Below are positions 36,442 to 44,999 of a DNA stretch of 49,305 nt, piece by piece (positions within the stretch are counted from its first letter, which is position 1; each line of letters starts with the position of its first letter). Source of the stretch: Fibrobacteria bacterium (GTDB lineage Bacteria > Fibrobacterota > Fibrobacteria > UBA11236 > JADFYW01); contig JADFYW010000018.1 of NCBI GenBank assembly GCA_015232855.1, forward strand, positions 1-49,305. Reading direction: 5' to 3'. The notes below the pieces were generated by a model, which worked only from the letters and a program-made list of their open reading frames with translations, ran no database searches and was not told the DNA's origin. The position numbers were made by a program, and so were the translations under genes.

Positions 36442-37635
36442 CTAATCAGGGATATTATTTAGTATTTCAGGATATTCTTCGAATAATTCGGGATACAATA
36501 CCACATAATCCTCAATTTCTTTTTTAAAATAAAGAAAGCTGTTTTGATGGACCCCGTCCCCACAATGCAAAAAATAAAAAAAGGTCAACATTGCAGTCAT
36601 TACCAGCAAAGAACTGATAATAGAAAAACTGTATTGCCGGTAAACCTTTAGACCTGTAAAACTCCGGGAAACTAGAAGCGTTACTACAACACCCACCGAA
36701 CTGTATAACAGAAAATACCCAAAATATTGCGACAGCAACGGACGAAACCATAAAAAGACCAGCACCGGTTCAGTAAACACTTGAAAAGTCGGGACAGGAA
36801 CCCCCAGAATAGCAGGAGCACTAAACACAAGGATTGCCAGTATCCACCAAAGCAGCAACAACAGGGCAGTATACTTTACATGTTTCCTGCATAGACCCTT
36901 CCATGATTTACGCCATAGAACAAGAATTAATGCCAGAAACAACACAATAGATGACCAGAGCAATCCGGTTCGATATAAGAACTTCTCTTTTGCAAAACGA
37001 TAATCATTGGCTAACGCCGGATTTGTTTTCAAAAAGGGACTCGATTTTTGTGCTTTGTAGCAATAATAAAAGGACTTTCCCCAGTTTTCCAGAACGATAT
37101 ATCGATTCCCGATAAAGGCATATACTTTTGCGATATTGTAATATTGAGGATAATCTTCTACAAGGCTATATAACTTTTTCAAATCAGCTTCCGCCTGCTT
37201 TGTTGAAAGCCCCCATTTGTAAGTAATGGCACTTAGTATGTTATCAGCCTCTCTATATCCTTCAAGTTGCTCCTTTAAAAATTTCACCCGGTTTTGAGCA
37301 AAAACCACATTCTTATTATCAGGGTAAGAAACAACTAAACGACTATATACATCTATAGCCTTTTTATAATCTTTCATTTTTTGTTCATACAAAAGCCCGG
37401 CGCTATACAGGGAACCTGCACGTACACTATCATTATAAATACTTTTTTTTGCAATTTTTTTATAAAGGAAAGCAGCACCACTGTATCTTTGCTGCCCAAG
37501 ATATTTGTCAATCTTTTCCAGGATTACACCCAGATCTTCCTGAGCGGTTACCGCCATACACAAAAGTATTGTAACAGCGAATCCCTTCCAAATTAATTTT
37601 TGACACCAGAAGAACATATGTTCAAACTTTCTCAT
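36442..37635 (-). CDS. TPR protein with C-terminal membrane region
   Basis: A signal sequence or N-terminal anchor (KGFAVTILLCMAVTAQ) is followed by about 190 residues of TPR-like repeats (SGAAFLYKKIAKK; AGLLYEQKMKDYKKAIDVYSRL; IGNRYIVLENWGKSFYYCYK). Four hydrophobic membrane segments follow between about residues 223 and 355 (LLWSSIVLFLALILVLW; YTALLLLLWWILAILVF). The end is a short acidic cytoplasmic or periplasmic tail. Periplasmic TPRs on an inner-membrane base suggest a scaffold, but the partner is unknown. The start is uncertain: ATG 37635 has a weak ribosome site, while ATG 37617 lies inside a palindrome. It follows the small membrane protein gene by 45-50 bases and is probably cotranscribed. 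Confidence 0.75.
   Translation of the reverse strand: MRKFEHMFFWCQKLIWKGFAVTILLCMAVTAQEDLGVILEKIDKYLGQQRYSGAAFLYKKIAKKSIYNDSVRAGSLYSAGLLYEQKMKDYKKAIDVYSRLVVSYPDNKNVVFAQNRVKFLKEQLEGYREADNILSAITYKWGLSTKQAEADLKKLYSLVEDYPQYYNIAKVYAFIGNRYIVLENWGKSFYYCYKAQKSSPFLKTNPALANDYRFAKEKFLYRTGLLWSSIVLFLALILVLWRKSWKGLCRKHVKYTALLLLLWWILAILVFSAPAILGVPVPTFQVFTEPVLVFLWFRPLLSQYFGYFLLYSSVGVVVTLLVSRSFTGLKVYRQYSFSIISSLLVMTAMLTFFYFLHCGDGVHQNSFLYFKKEIEDYVVLYPELFEEYPEILNNIPD
37612..37623. promoter_or_regulatory. Perfect 12-bp palindrome GAACATATGTTC, copy 1
   Basis: This copy lies in the first codons of the TPR gene, at 37612-37623. With copy 2 it shares a 16-base block on the minus strand (TTTGAACATATGTTCT), 47 bases apart. 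It resembles a dyad operator and is close to the SOS box of Gram-positive bacteria (CGAACatatGTTCG). Confidence 0.5.
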
Positions 37636-37658
37636 TTACGTTTACCAGAGCGCTTGTA

Positions 37659-37670
37659 GAACATATGTTC
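37659..37670. promoter_or_regulatory. Perfect 12-bp palindrome GAACATATGTTC, copy 2
   Basis: It lies between the small membrane protein gene (stop at 37680) and the start of the TPR gene. The two copies together could be a double operator for a dimeric repressor acting on the TPR gene. Confidence 0.5.
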
Positions 37671-37679
37671 AAAGCATCC

Positions 37680-37880
37680 TCATTTGTTCAGATCAGGTTT
37701 ATTGCATTTTTTACTATTATTACGGTTCTTGGTCAGTAAAATTGCAGTGACGGTCGAAAAAATTACAGCAGCACCAAACAGTGCTTCAGGGAAAGCAATA
37801 AGCACCGACCCAATGGAGCTGGAATTAGGATTATACCCAAGCTTAACTTTGTAAATTTTGCCTTTTTTTGCTTTAAACAA
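37680..37880 (-). CDS. Small membrane protein (about 66 aa)
   Basis: The frame runs leftward to a TGA at 37680. The best start is TTG at 37880, which follows AAAAGGA at good spacing; a TTG at 37904 would add eight residues. A basic N-terminus (FKAKKGKIYKVKLGYNP) precedes one hydrophobic segment (ALFGAAVIFSTVTAILL) and a basic, Asn/Lys-rich tail. The family is not recognised. It lies just upstream of the TPR membrane protein on the same strand, so the two may work together at the membrane. Confidence 0.45.
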   Translation of the reverse strand: MFKAKKGKIYKVKLGYNPNSSSIGSVLIAFPEALFGAAVIFSTVTAILLTKNRNNSKKCNKPDLNK

Positions 37881-38066
37881 CGTTATTCCTTTTAACCGGG
37901 ACAATATATTTAAATATACCCCTCTTTTTGCTTCTCACAACCTTCTTTTAAGAAATTTAATAAATCATTAACCTTTTATTCATTTCCTAAAGGATAAACG
38001 GGGAATTAGCAGGGTAATGATAGAGTATGGCATAATCATTCTACTATCTTATACAGTCCATTTGTA

Positions 38067-38098
38067 TTGACTTTTCTCAACAAAGCCCTACCTTAATT
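38067..38098 (+). promoter_or_regulatory. Conserved promoter-like block, phosphatase copy 1
   Basis: TTGACT (38067-38072) lies 53 bases before the ATG. CCCTACCTTAATT begins 19 bases after its first T. The same block with the same spacing is upstream of the second copy (40500-40531). Confidence 0.45.
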
Positions 38099-38119
38099 CT
38101 TGTAAAGAAAGGATCTCAT

Positions 38120-40336
38120 ATGAAGTTTAAATCGCTCACCATATTTTTTGTTTTGTTATTGTGGACTGTCGGCATCAATCAGCAAACCGATCAAGCTTAT
38201 CTCGACAGATTGGATAACAAGCCAGGTGATAACCTTCTGGCCAAAACAGCAACGACAGCTTCAATTGCCGCCTCTCAGGCCGATATAGAAATGAAGCCTT
38301 ATCTTCAGTCTCCCACACCTTCTTCCATATACATCAACTGGCATTCAGCAGCCGATGAAGAATCAAAAGTAATATTTGGAACATCCCAAACTGCTTTAGA
38401 AAATACTGCCACCGGCACGGTGCATAAGTTCACATCCAGTCAGTGGTGGCATTCAACCAAACTTACCGGCCTTACTCCCAACACCGAATACTACTACCAG
38501 TGCATCAGCGGAACCAAACAATCAGAAATTCACACCTTCAGAACTATTGTTGCAAATACCGATGTACAAACCAGGGTTAGATTCTTGCTCTATGGTGATA
38601 CCCGTTCCAATTATACCAACCATAAGAAAGTGGTCAATGCTATAAAAGAAAAGGTCTCCGAACTGTATGGAGACGATATTCACAACCAGGTATCACTTCT
38701 TATGAATGTCGGTGACATTGTGGGTGGAGGAGATGAACTATCCGATTTTATACCCGAGTATTTCGACCCCATTGTTCCGTTATCGGCAAGTTTTCCCTAT
38801 ATGATTGCAGCAGGCAACCACGAATTAGAAACCGACATTTATTACAATTATATTAAATACGAAGACTATGAGAGTGAAGGCGGAGAAAAATTTTACTCTT
38901 TTCGCGTTGGTAGCGCTTTATTCGTTTCCCTCAATACCAATATCAGGGGTGACGAACAGGTTGCCTGGCTGGATAACATAATGAGTGCTGCTGAAGAAAA
39001 CGATGAAATATACTGGGTTTTCTGCTTTTTGCATGAGCCCGGTCACAGCGAAGTATGGAAGGCTGGAAACAACCAATGGGTACAGGATGAAATCATCCCC
39101 ACCCTTGCTGAATACAGTAAAGCAGAATTACTGGCCTATGGACACTCCCATAATTTTGAAAGAGGAGCCTGGTTCAAAGGAAATTTACGCCTGATGCTCT
39201 CTGGCGGCGGAGGAGCTAATCTGGACCGATGGAATTCTTCTGCCAGGGATTACCCTGAGATACAACGTTCGCACGACCACTATACCTATTCCATATTTGA
39301 ATTGGACCCTGCCAGCAGGTCTTTTACCTGTCGCAGTTACAGCCTGGGCCACCCGAATAAATGGCTGGATAATGTAGAGATTGACCGGTTTCATCGTTTT
39401 CTTGATGACTCAATCCCCGCCACACCGCACTCCCTGGCGGCCCCGGGCAAAAAAGATGCTTCTGTTACCCTTACGGCCTCACCTTTTTTCAGTAAAACCG
39501 ATATAATGAGTTCACAGTTTCAGTTAACCTCTGATGCCGGCGATTATAGCAATCCCCTCATTGATACTCACCGGGACTGGGAAAATGTTTATCTAAGTTC
39601 AGGCGGACCCGACTATAAACCCATAGACAAAAATGCGGGTATCGACCTCACCCGGCTAGAAATCAGAAATGGCGTTTTAGATAACGGCAATTCCTACTCC
39701 TGGAGGATGCGCTACCGCGACCAGAATATGCAATGGTCCCTGTGGTCCGAAGAGCAAACTTTTACGGTTTCTGACCCGATAGACGCCGCAGGTTTTACTG
39801 CAGACACAACCACCGGACCCGGGCCGTTCACGGTCCATTTTACAGACCTGTCCAGCGGCATACCCACAGGCTGGCAATGGGACCTGGATGGCGACGGGAT
39901 AACCGATAGTGATGAGAGGGACCCTGTCTGGACTTACCAGCAGCCAGGCAGCTACAAGGTGTCTCTTACGGTTAATTACAGCAATTCACAAAAGAATGAA
40001 TCAAAAACAGGTTTTATCACCATAAGTGCTCCTGCATCATTTTCAACAACTCTTAACCTGCCCAATAAACTCACACGAATTCATCCTAATCCATGCAGAA
40101 ATCAGGCCACCATTCAATACCAGTTAAAATCAAAATCCCTGATTAAACTGGACGTATTAGATGTACATGGAAAACTGATAACCCGGCTTATTAATAAAGT
40201 ATTACCATCCGGTCCTCATCACGCAGTTTGGAACGGAACAGACAAACAGGGTAACAAAGTAAAATCCGGTCAGTATTTTATCAGAATGCACAGCGGAGAT
40301 TTCAAAAGTATTCGCAAGATAATTTTTTTGCACTAG
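38120..40336 (+). CDS. Purple-acid-phosphatase-like metallophosphatase, copy 1, with PKD and FlgD-like domains
   Basis: A signal peptide (SLTIFFVLLLWTVGINQ) precedes a purple-acid-phosphatase N-domain-like FN3 fold (about residues 58-140, with SIYINWHSA and TPNTEYYYQC). The catalytic core has LLYGDTR (Asp160), MNVGDIV (Asp199), AAGNHE (Asn233), CFLHEPGH and LAYGHSHNFERG, the expected metal ligands. A PKD domain (GWQWDLDGDGITDSDERDP) and a FlgD-like sorting domain (VWNGTDKQGNKVKSGQYFI) follow. It hydrolyses phosphate esters, most likely outside the cell. AAAGGA lies before ATG 38120. It is a tandem paralogue of the gene at 40553. Confidence 0.87.
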   Translation: MKFKSLTIFFVLLLWTVGINQQTDQAYLDRLDNKPGDNLLAKTATTASIAASQADIEMKPYLQSPTPSSIYINWHSAADEESKVIFGTSQTALENTATGTVHKFTSSQWWHSTKLTGLTPNTEYYYQCISGTKQSEIHTFRTIVANTDVQTRVRFLLYGDTRSNYTNHKKVVNAIKEKVSELYGDDIHNQVSLLMNVGDIVGGGDELSDFIPEYFDPIVPLSASFPYMIAAGNHELETDIYYNYIKYEDYESEGGEKFYSFRVGSALFVSLNTNIRGDEQVAWLDNIMSAAEENDEIYWVFCFLHEPGHSEVWKAGNNQWVQDEIIPTLAEYSKAELLAYGHSHNFERGAWFKGNLRLMLSGGGGANLDRWNSSARDYPEIQRSHDHYTYSIFELDPASRSFTCRSYSLGHPNKWLDNVEIDRFHRFLDDSIPATPHSLAAPGKKDASVTLTASPFFSKTDIMSSQFQLTSDAGDYSNPLIDTHRDWENVYLSSGGPDYKPIDKNAGIDLTRLEIRNGVLDNGNSYSWRMRYRDQNMQWSLWSEEQTFTVSDPIDAAGFTADTTTGPGPFTVHFTDLSSGIPTGWQWDLDGDGITDSDERDPVWTYQQPGSYKVSLTVNYSNSQKNESKTGFITISAPASFSTTLNLPNKLTRIHPNPCRNQATIQYQLKSKSLIKLDVLDVHGKLITRLINKVLPSGPHHAVWNGTDKQGNKVKSGQYFIRMHSGDFKSIRKIIFLH

Positions 40337-40459
40337 TGAGACATCCATAAAGTTTTTTCATGTTCCCGCTGATTGGGCGTAGCGATGCCCCTTCAAGCTT
40401 TTAACAAGTTTAAAAGCATATGACATTCCTTCCCTGCAAAATTATCTTTGGCATAAAAC

Positions 40460-40471
40460 GAACATATGTTC
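40460..40471. promoter_or_regulatory. Perfect 12-bp palindrome GAACATATGTTC, copy 3
   Basis: It lies 82 bases before the ATG of the second phosphatase copy and about 30 bases before its TTGACT block. The flank CGAAC on the left matches the SOS-box-like consensus better than copies 1 and 2. The first phosphatase copy has no such site upstream. Confidence 0.5.
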
Positions 40472-40499
40472 AACTATTCTATTTAAAGTCAATTATATA

Positions 40500-40531
40500 T
40501 TGACTTTATTCATATTTCCCCTATCTTATTT
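40500..40531 (+). promoter_or_regulatory. Conserved promoter-like block, phosphatase copy 2
   Basis: TTGACT (40500-40505) and CCCTATCTTATTT keep the same distances to each other and to the ATG as in copy 1. The block is therefore either a duplicated promoter or simply duplicated with the gene. Confidence 0.45.
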
Positions 40532-40552
40532 AACTATAAGGAGGGGTATTAT

Positions 40553-42766
40553 ATGAACCTGCAACTCAATACATTATTTTTCATTTTAGTACTGTGGTCT
40601 TTTGGTATCAATCAGGAAACCAAAAACCCTTATCTTGACAGGCTGGATAATAAGCCTGGTGACCTCCTTCTTACCAAAACGGCAGCTACAACCGCTGCTT
40701 CTCCCGAAGATGTGGAAATGATTCCCTATCTTCAGTCACCCACCCCTACTTCTCTTTACATCAACTGGCATTCCGCAACCGACGAAGAATCAAAAGTAAT
40801 ATTTGGTACCTCTCAAACAGCCTTAGAAAATACCGCCACAGGCACGGTACATAAATTTCATTCCAGGCAATGGTGGCATTCGGTCAAACTTACCAACCTT
40901 ACTCCTAATACTCAATATTATTATCAATGTATATCCGGAAGCAAGCAATCAGACATTCACGAGTTCAAAACTATTGTTGCCAATACCGATGTACAAACCA
41001 AATTCAGATTTATACTCTATGGTGATAACCGAACCAATTACACCAACCACAAAAAAGTAGTAAAGGCCATGAAAGAAAAGGTAGCTGAACTCTATGGAGA
41101 TGACTTACACAACCATATTTCACTTGTTATGAATGTAGGAGACATTGTTAACCGTGGTGATGAGCTGGAAGATTTTATCCCGGAATATTTTGACCCCATT
41201 GCTCCATTATCCGCAAAATTTCCCTTTATGATTGCCGCCGGTAATCACGAGGTAGAAGCCGACAACTATTACCATTATATCAACTACGAAGACTACGAGA
41301 GCGAAGGCGGAGAAAAATTTTACTCATTCCGCGTTGGTCCGGCCTTATTTGTTTCACTCAATACCAATATTATGGGAGATGCACAGGTCGTCTGGCTGGA
41401 TAACATCATGAGTGCCGCCGAAGAAAATGATGAAATATACTGGGTCTTTTGTTTTTTGCATGAACCCGGCCACAGTGAAGTATGGAAAGTCGGTAATAAC
41501 AAATGGGTACAGGATGAGATAATTCCCACCCTTGCCGAATATACAAAAGCAGAATTACTGGCCTATGGGCACTCCCATAATTATGAAAGAGGGGCCTGGT
41601 TCAAAGGGAATTTACGCTTAATGCTTTCAGGTGGCGGTGGTTCCAATTTAGACAGGTGGAATTCATCTGCTAACGAAGATTATCTTGAGATACAGCGTTC
41701 TCATGACTATTACACCTATTCCATATTTGAACTGGACCCGGCAACCCGTTCCTATACCTGCCTCAGTTACGGCCTTGGTCACCCCGACAAATGGCTCGAA
41801 AATGTCGAAATAGACCGCTTCCACCGTTTTCTCGATGACCTGCCCCCCTCCAAACCGCAAGCCCTGGCAGCACCAGGCAAAAAAGATGATGCGGTTACCC
41901 TTACCGCTTCTCCTTTTTTCAGTAAAACGAGTATCATGAGCTCTCAATTTCAGTTAACATCAAGTGCAGGAGATTACAGCAACCCGATTGTTGATACCCA
42001 CCGGGACTGGGAAAATGTTTATGATGATACGGACGGCCCCAATTATACGCCCATAGACAAAAATAAAGGCATAGACCTCACCCGATTGGAAGTCAGAGAT
42101 GGTGTATTAGATAACGGCAACGCTTACTCCTGGAGGATGCGTTACCGCGACCAGAACATGCAATGGTCACACTGGTCCGAAGAACAAACCTTTACGGTTT
42201 CTAACCCGATTGATGCAGCTGGATTTGCTGCTGATACAACCACAGGCCCCGGCCCGTTTACGGTCCATTTCACAGACCTTTCCAGCGGTATCCCCACAGG
42301 ATGGCAATGGGACCTGGATGGCGATGGGGTTATCGACAGCGATAAAAGAGACCCTGTCTGGACATACGAGCAGCATGGCAGCTACAACGTATCCCTCACC
42401 GTTAATTACAGCAATTCACAAAAAAATGAGTCCAAAACAGGTTTTATAACCGTAATTCCACCAGCGGCTGTTACCTCTGCCGGTAACCTGCCCAATCAAC
42501 TCACACAAATTTACCCCAATCCCTGCAAAAACCAGGCTACCATTCAATACCAGTTAAAATCAGAATCCCGGGTTAAACTCGATGTAATGGATATGCATGG
42601 AAAACGGGTAACCCGGCTTATTAACAAAGTATTACCTTCCGGCCCTCACCAGGCATTGTGGAGTGGGACAGATAATCAGGGTATCAAGGTTAAATCCGGC
42701 CAGTATTTTATCAGAATGACCAGTGGAGATTTTAAAAGTGTTCGCAAAATAATCTTTTTACACTGA
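40553..42766 (+). CDS. Purple-acid-phosphatase-like metallophosphatase, copy 2
   Basis: The same domain order as copy 1 runs through its whole length, with roughly four-fifths of residues identical by eye. Metal-ligand motifs are kept: LYGDNR, MNVGDIVN, AAGNHE, CFLHEPGH, LAYGHSHNYERG. The start is firm, with AAGGAGG before ATG. PKD (GWQWDLDGDGVIDSDKRDP) and sorting domain (LWSGTDNQGIKVKSGQYFI) follow. A first-metal-site change, GDTR to GDNR, keeps the Asp. Differences are spread over the whole gene, so the duplication is not recent. A palindrome (40460-40471) upstream is absent from copy 1, suggesting different control. Confidence 0.87.
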   Translation: MNLQLNTLFFILVLWSFGINQETKNPYLDRLDNKPGDLLLTKTAATTAASPEDVEMIPYLQSPTPTSLYINWHSATDEESKVIFGTSQTALENTATGTVHKFHSRQWWHSVKLTNLTPNTQYYYQCISGSKQSDIHEFKTIVANTDVQTKFRFILYGDNRTNYTNHKKVVKAMKEKVAELYGDDLHNHISLVMNVGDIVNRGDELEDFIPEYFDPIAPLSAKFPFMIAAGNHEVEADNYYHYINYEDYESEGGEKFYSFRVGPALFVSLNTNIMGDAQVVWLDNIMSAAEENDEIYWVFCFLHEPGHSEVWKVGNNKWVQDEIIPTLAEYTKAELLAYGHSHNYERGAWFKGNLRLMLSGGGGSNLDRWNSSANEDYLEIQRSHDYYTYSIFELDPATRSYTCLSYGLGHPDKWLENVEIDRFHRFLDDLPPSKPQALAAPGKKDDAVTLTASPFFSKTSIMSSQFQLTSSAGDYSNPIVDTHRDWENVYDDTDGPNYTPIDKNKGIDLTRLEVRDGVLDNGNAYSWRMRYRDQNMQWSHWSEEQTFTVSNPIDAAGFAADTTTGPGPFTVHFTDLSSGIPTGWQWDLDGDGVIDSDKRDPVWTYEQHGSYNVSLTVNYSNSQKNESKTGFITVIPPAAVTSAGNLPNQLTQIYPNPCKNQATIQYQLKSESRVKLDVMDMHGKRVTRLINKVLPSGPHQALWSGTDNQGIKVKSGQYFIRMTSGDFKSVRKIIFLH

Positions 42767-43044
42767 TACAAATGGTTTTCTAATTATAATAACTGGCCTG
42801 CTTGAGATAGTATTATTACGGTTTTATTAAAAATTTGCACTATTAACCAAATAAAGGTGAATTTTTCTTGCGCATAATCAGGCATCTGTGGTACAATATA
42901 CTAGTGAATTACTATTTAAAACTATCTACAAAAGACACTAATGAGCGCAATTACTCAAAAACAGCCTTAACCTTTTAATTCTCAAACAAGACACAAGTAG
43001 AGTATGATTGACAGTAGTCATACTCCCCAAAAACAGGTGAGCAA

Positions 43045-44979
43045 ATGAAAATCATGAATATTTCAAACCGGTTAGTCATCTTTGCGATACTAATATTATG
43101 CAGTTTAAACGTATGGCCGGCATCTTACAGTAATGATTCATTTAACAAGTTATTTAAGCAGACCTCGGTGAATTTTGGCGGTCATCTTTATACCGCTGCT
43201 GCATTTGGGGATTACAATAATGATGGATTTATAGATTTGGCATTATCATATAATACTCCTTTTACTAATAACGGATTTATAAAAATTTACAAGAATAATC
43301 CTTCAAATCCCGGCCATTTTTCTCTGGTAGCGACCCATAACGGCCCTGAAAGACAAGTCTGCTGGGGTGACTACGATAATGACGGCGATTTGGATCTGTT
43401 TGCCAATTCAGGCGGAAGTGTGGCAAGTTCATATTTGTTCAGAAATGCCGGTGCATCGGGCGGATACACCCTTAGTTTAGTCGGGGGTACTCCAAACGGA
43501 GCCATTGGCAAGGTGGCAAACGCACAAGGTGCCGGCTGGTTTGATGCTAATGGTGACGGGCAACTGGATCTGTTTCAATCATCGGGAGATACTTACAGCC
43601 AGATTCATGTAAATGTAAATGGTAATTTCTGGAATCTGGCAGCCCATTACCGCTCCGACCCCTACAACAAATATTCCTGGGACAGAGGGTATTATTGGGA
43701 CAGGGGTGACGCCCAGTTTTTATGCCCCCAGAAAGATTACGGAGGTTATCCCCCGCCAGAAAAGGTAAATGGAAGTTATACGGTAACAGCTGATATCGAT
43801 AATAACGGGAAACAGGATATTCTTTATGCTGTCGACCAGGCTGGTTCAAATAACCGACTTTTTATCTGGTTAAACGAAACACAGCAAGGCTCATGGGAAT
43901 TAAAATTCACAGAAATCAGCAGATTGATTTTGTATCCGTATAACGCACCAACATCACAGCCACTGTTTTGGTCCGGTGTTTCTGCCTGGGATGCCGATAA
44001 TGACGGCGATTTAGACGTGCTTTACGTCAATAGCAATGGCAGAGCCAATGGATATGGTTACCCTGGTCCAAATATTTACCGGGACCAGTTTTTTGAAAAC
44101 AAATTCGGGGCAAAGCCTCAAAGCTTTTCTAAAGAAAAGTACAATAACAAATTGGTACAGAATGGGGATGTTACCTTTGGCAACTCCACCCCGCGTCAAA
44201 GCGGCGGTATATCAACCGGAGATTTCGATAATAACGGTTGGCCGGATGTATATATTACTCACAATGGATCCTCTGATAATCTCTACATGCATAAAGGTAA
44301 AAACGGGTTATCAAGTTCCACGTATCATACCACTTCAAGTACTCCAAACACCTCTGGTACCTGGGCAGCCGGGGCATCTACCGCTGATGTTGACAATGAT
44401 GGCGATCTCGATCTATTTCTTTGTAATGGCGGCATATTATATCTCAATACTACCAACCCTCGCAATCGGAACGCGTATGATGATCGTGCTAACATTTCTA
44501 CCAATTCAAGGGCAAGAAATTATCTAAATGTGATGGTTTCCGGGGCCAATGAAAAGAGTGGAGTCCGGTCAAAAGACGGCATTGGCGCCAGAGTATACCT
44601 TTATGAACATAAGGACGGAAACCGTTTTGGTAAATTACTGGCTATGCGTGAAATTGACGGAGGCTCAGGTTATGGCGGCCAGGCAAGCCAAATCCAGCAT
44701 TTTGGATTAGATGATAGCTGGGGTGATAAAAAAGATGGACAAGTTTTTGACCGTCATTTTGCAGTAAGAATTCAATTTGCCAGTCCACCAAAAGATATTG
44801 CCCCGAATTTAAAATGCAAGGATGGAGAGAAAAATTCTATTTGCCATTATGATGTTATACCGTCAAAACATGAAATCACTATTGAATATTCCGGAAAAAA
44901 GACTGTTCACGCTCACACAGTGAACATTTGGACAGAACCAGAAGTAGAGAAAGATTTTAGTTATCAGGTAATAAAATAA
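43045..44979 (+). CDS. Secreted FG-GAP/VCBS repeat protein with ASPIC/UnbV-like C-terminus
   Basis: AGGTGAGCAA precedes ATG 43045. A signal peptide (residues 1-26, ending NVWPA) is followed by seven calcium-binding FG-GAP-type loops: DYNNDGFIDL, DYDNDGDLDL, DANGDGQLDL, DIDNNGKQDI, DADNDGDLDV, DFDNNGWPDV and DVDNDGDLDL. They are spaced to form a beta-propeller. The C-terminal region (SKDGIGARVYLYEHKDG, REIDGGSGYGGQ, QHFGLDD) resembles the ASPIC/UnbV domain found after such repeats. Unlike most neighbours it has no clear sorting domain and ends in FSYQVIK. It is probably a calcium-binding surface or extracellular protein; ligand unknown. Confidence 0.85.
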   Translation: MKIMNISNRLVIFAILILCSLNVWPASYSNDSFNKLFKQTSVNFGGHLYTAAAFGDYNNDGFIDLALSYNTPFTNNGFIKIYKNNPSNPGHFSLVATHNGPERQVCWGDYDNDGDLDLFANSGGSVASSYLFRNAGASGGYTLSLVGGTPNGAIGKVANAQGAGWFDANGDGQLDLFQSSGDTYSQIHVNVNGNFWNLAAHYRSDPYNKYSWDRGYYWDRGDAQFLCPQKDYGGYPPPEKVNGSYTVTADIDNNGKQDILYAVDQAGSNNRLFIWLNETQQGSWELKFTEISRLILYPYNAPTSQPLFWSGVSAWDADNDGDLDVLYVNSNGRANGYGYPGPNIYRDQFFENKFGAKPQSFSKEKYNNKLVQNGDVTFGNSTPRQSGGISTGDFDNNGWPDVYITHNGSSDNLYMHKGKNGLSSSTYHTTSSTPNTSGTWAAGASTADVDNDGDLDLFLCNGGILYLNTTNPRNRNAYDDRANISTNSRARNYLNVMVSGANEKSGVRSKDGIGARVYLYEHKDGNRFGKLLAMREIDGGSGYGGQASQIQHFGLDDSWGDKKDGQVFDRHFAVRIQFASPPKDIAPNLKCKDGEKNSICHYDVIPSKHEITIEYSGKKTVHAHTVNIWTEPEVEKDFSYQVIK

Positions 44980-44999
44980 GACTGCTGCCGCGATTTTAC

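Noticed and set aside
36279-36527. Plus-strand frame of 82 codons
   Set aside because: Runs into the 3' end of the convergent TPR gene, lacks a ribosome site and has no recognisable domain.
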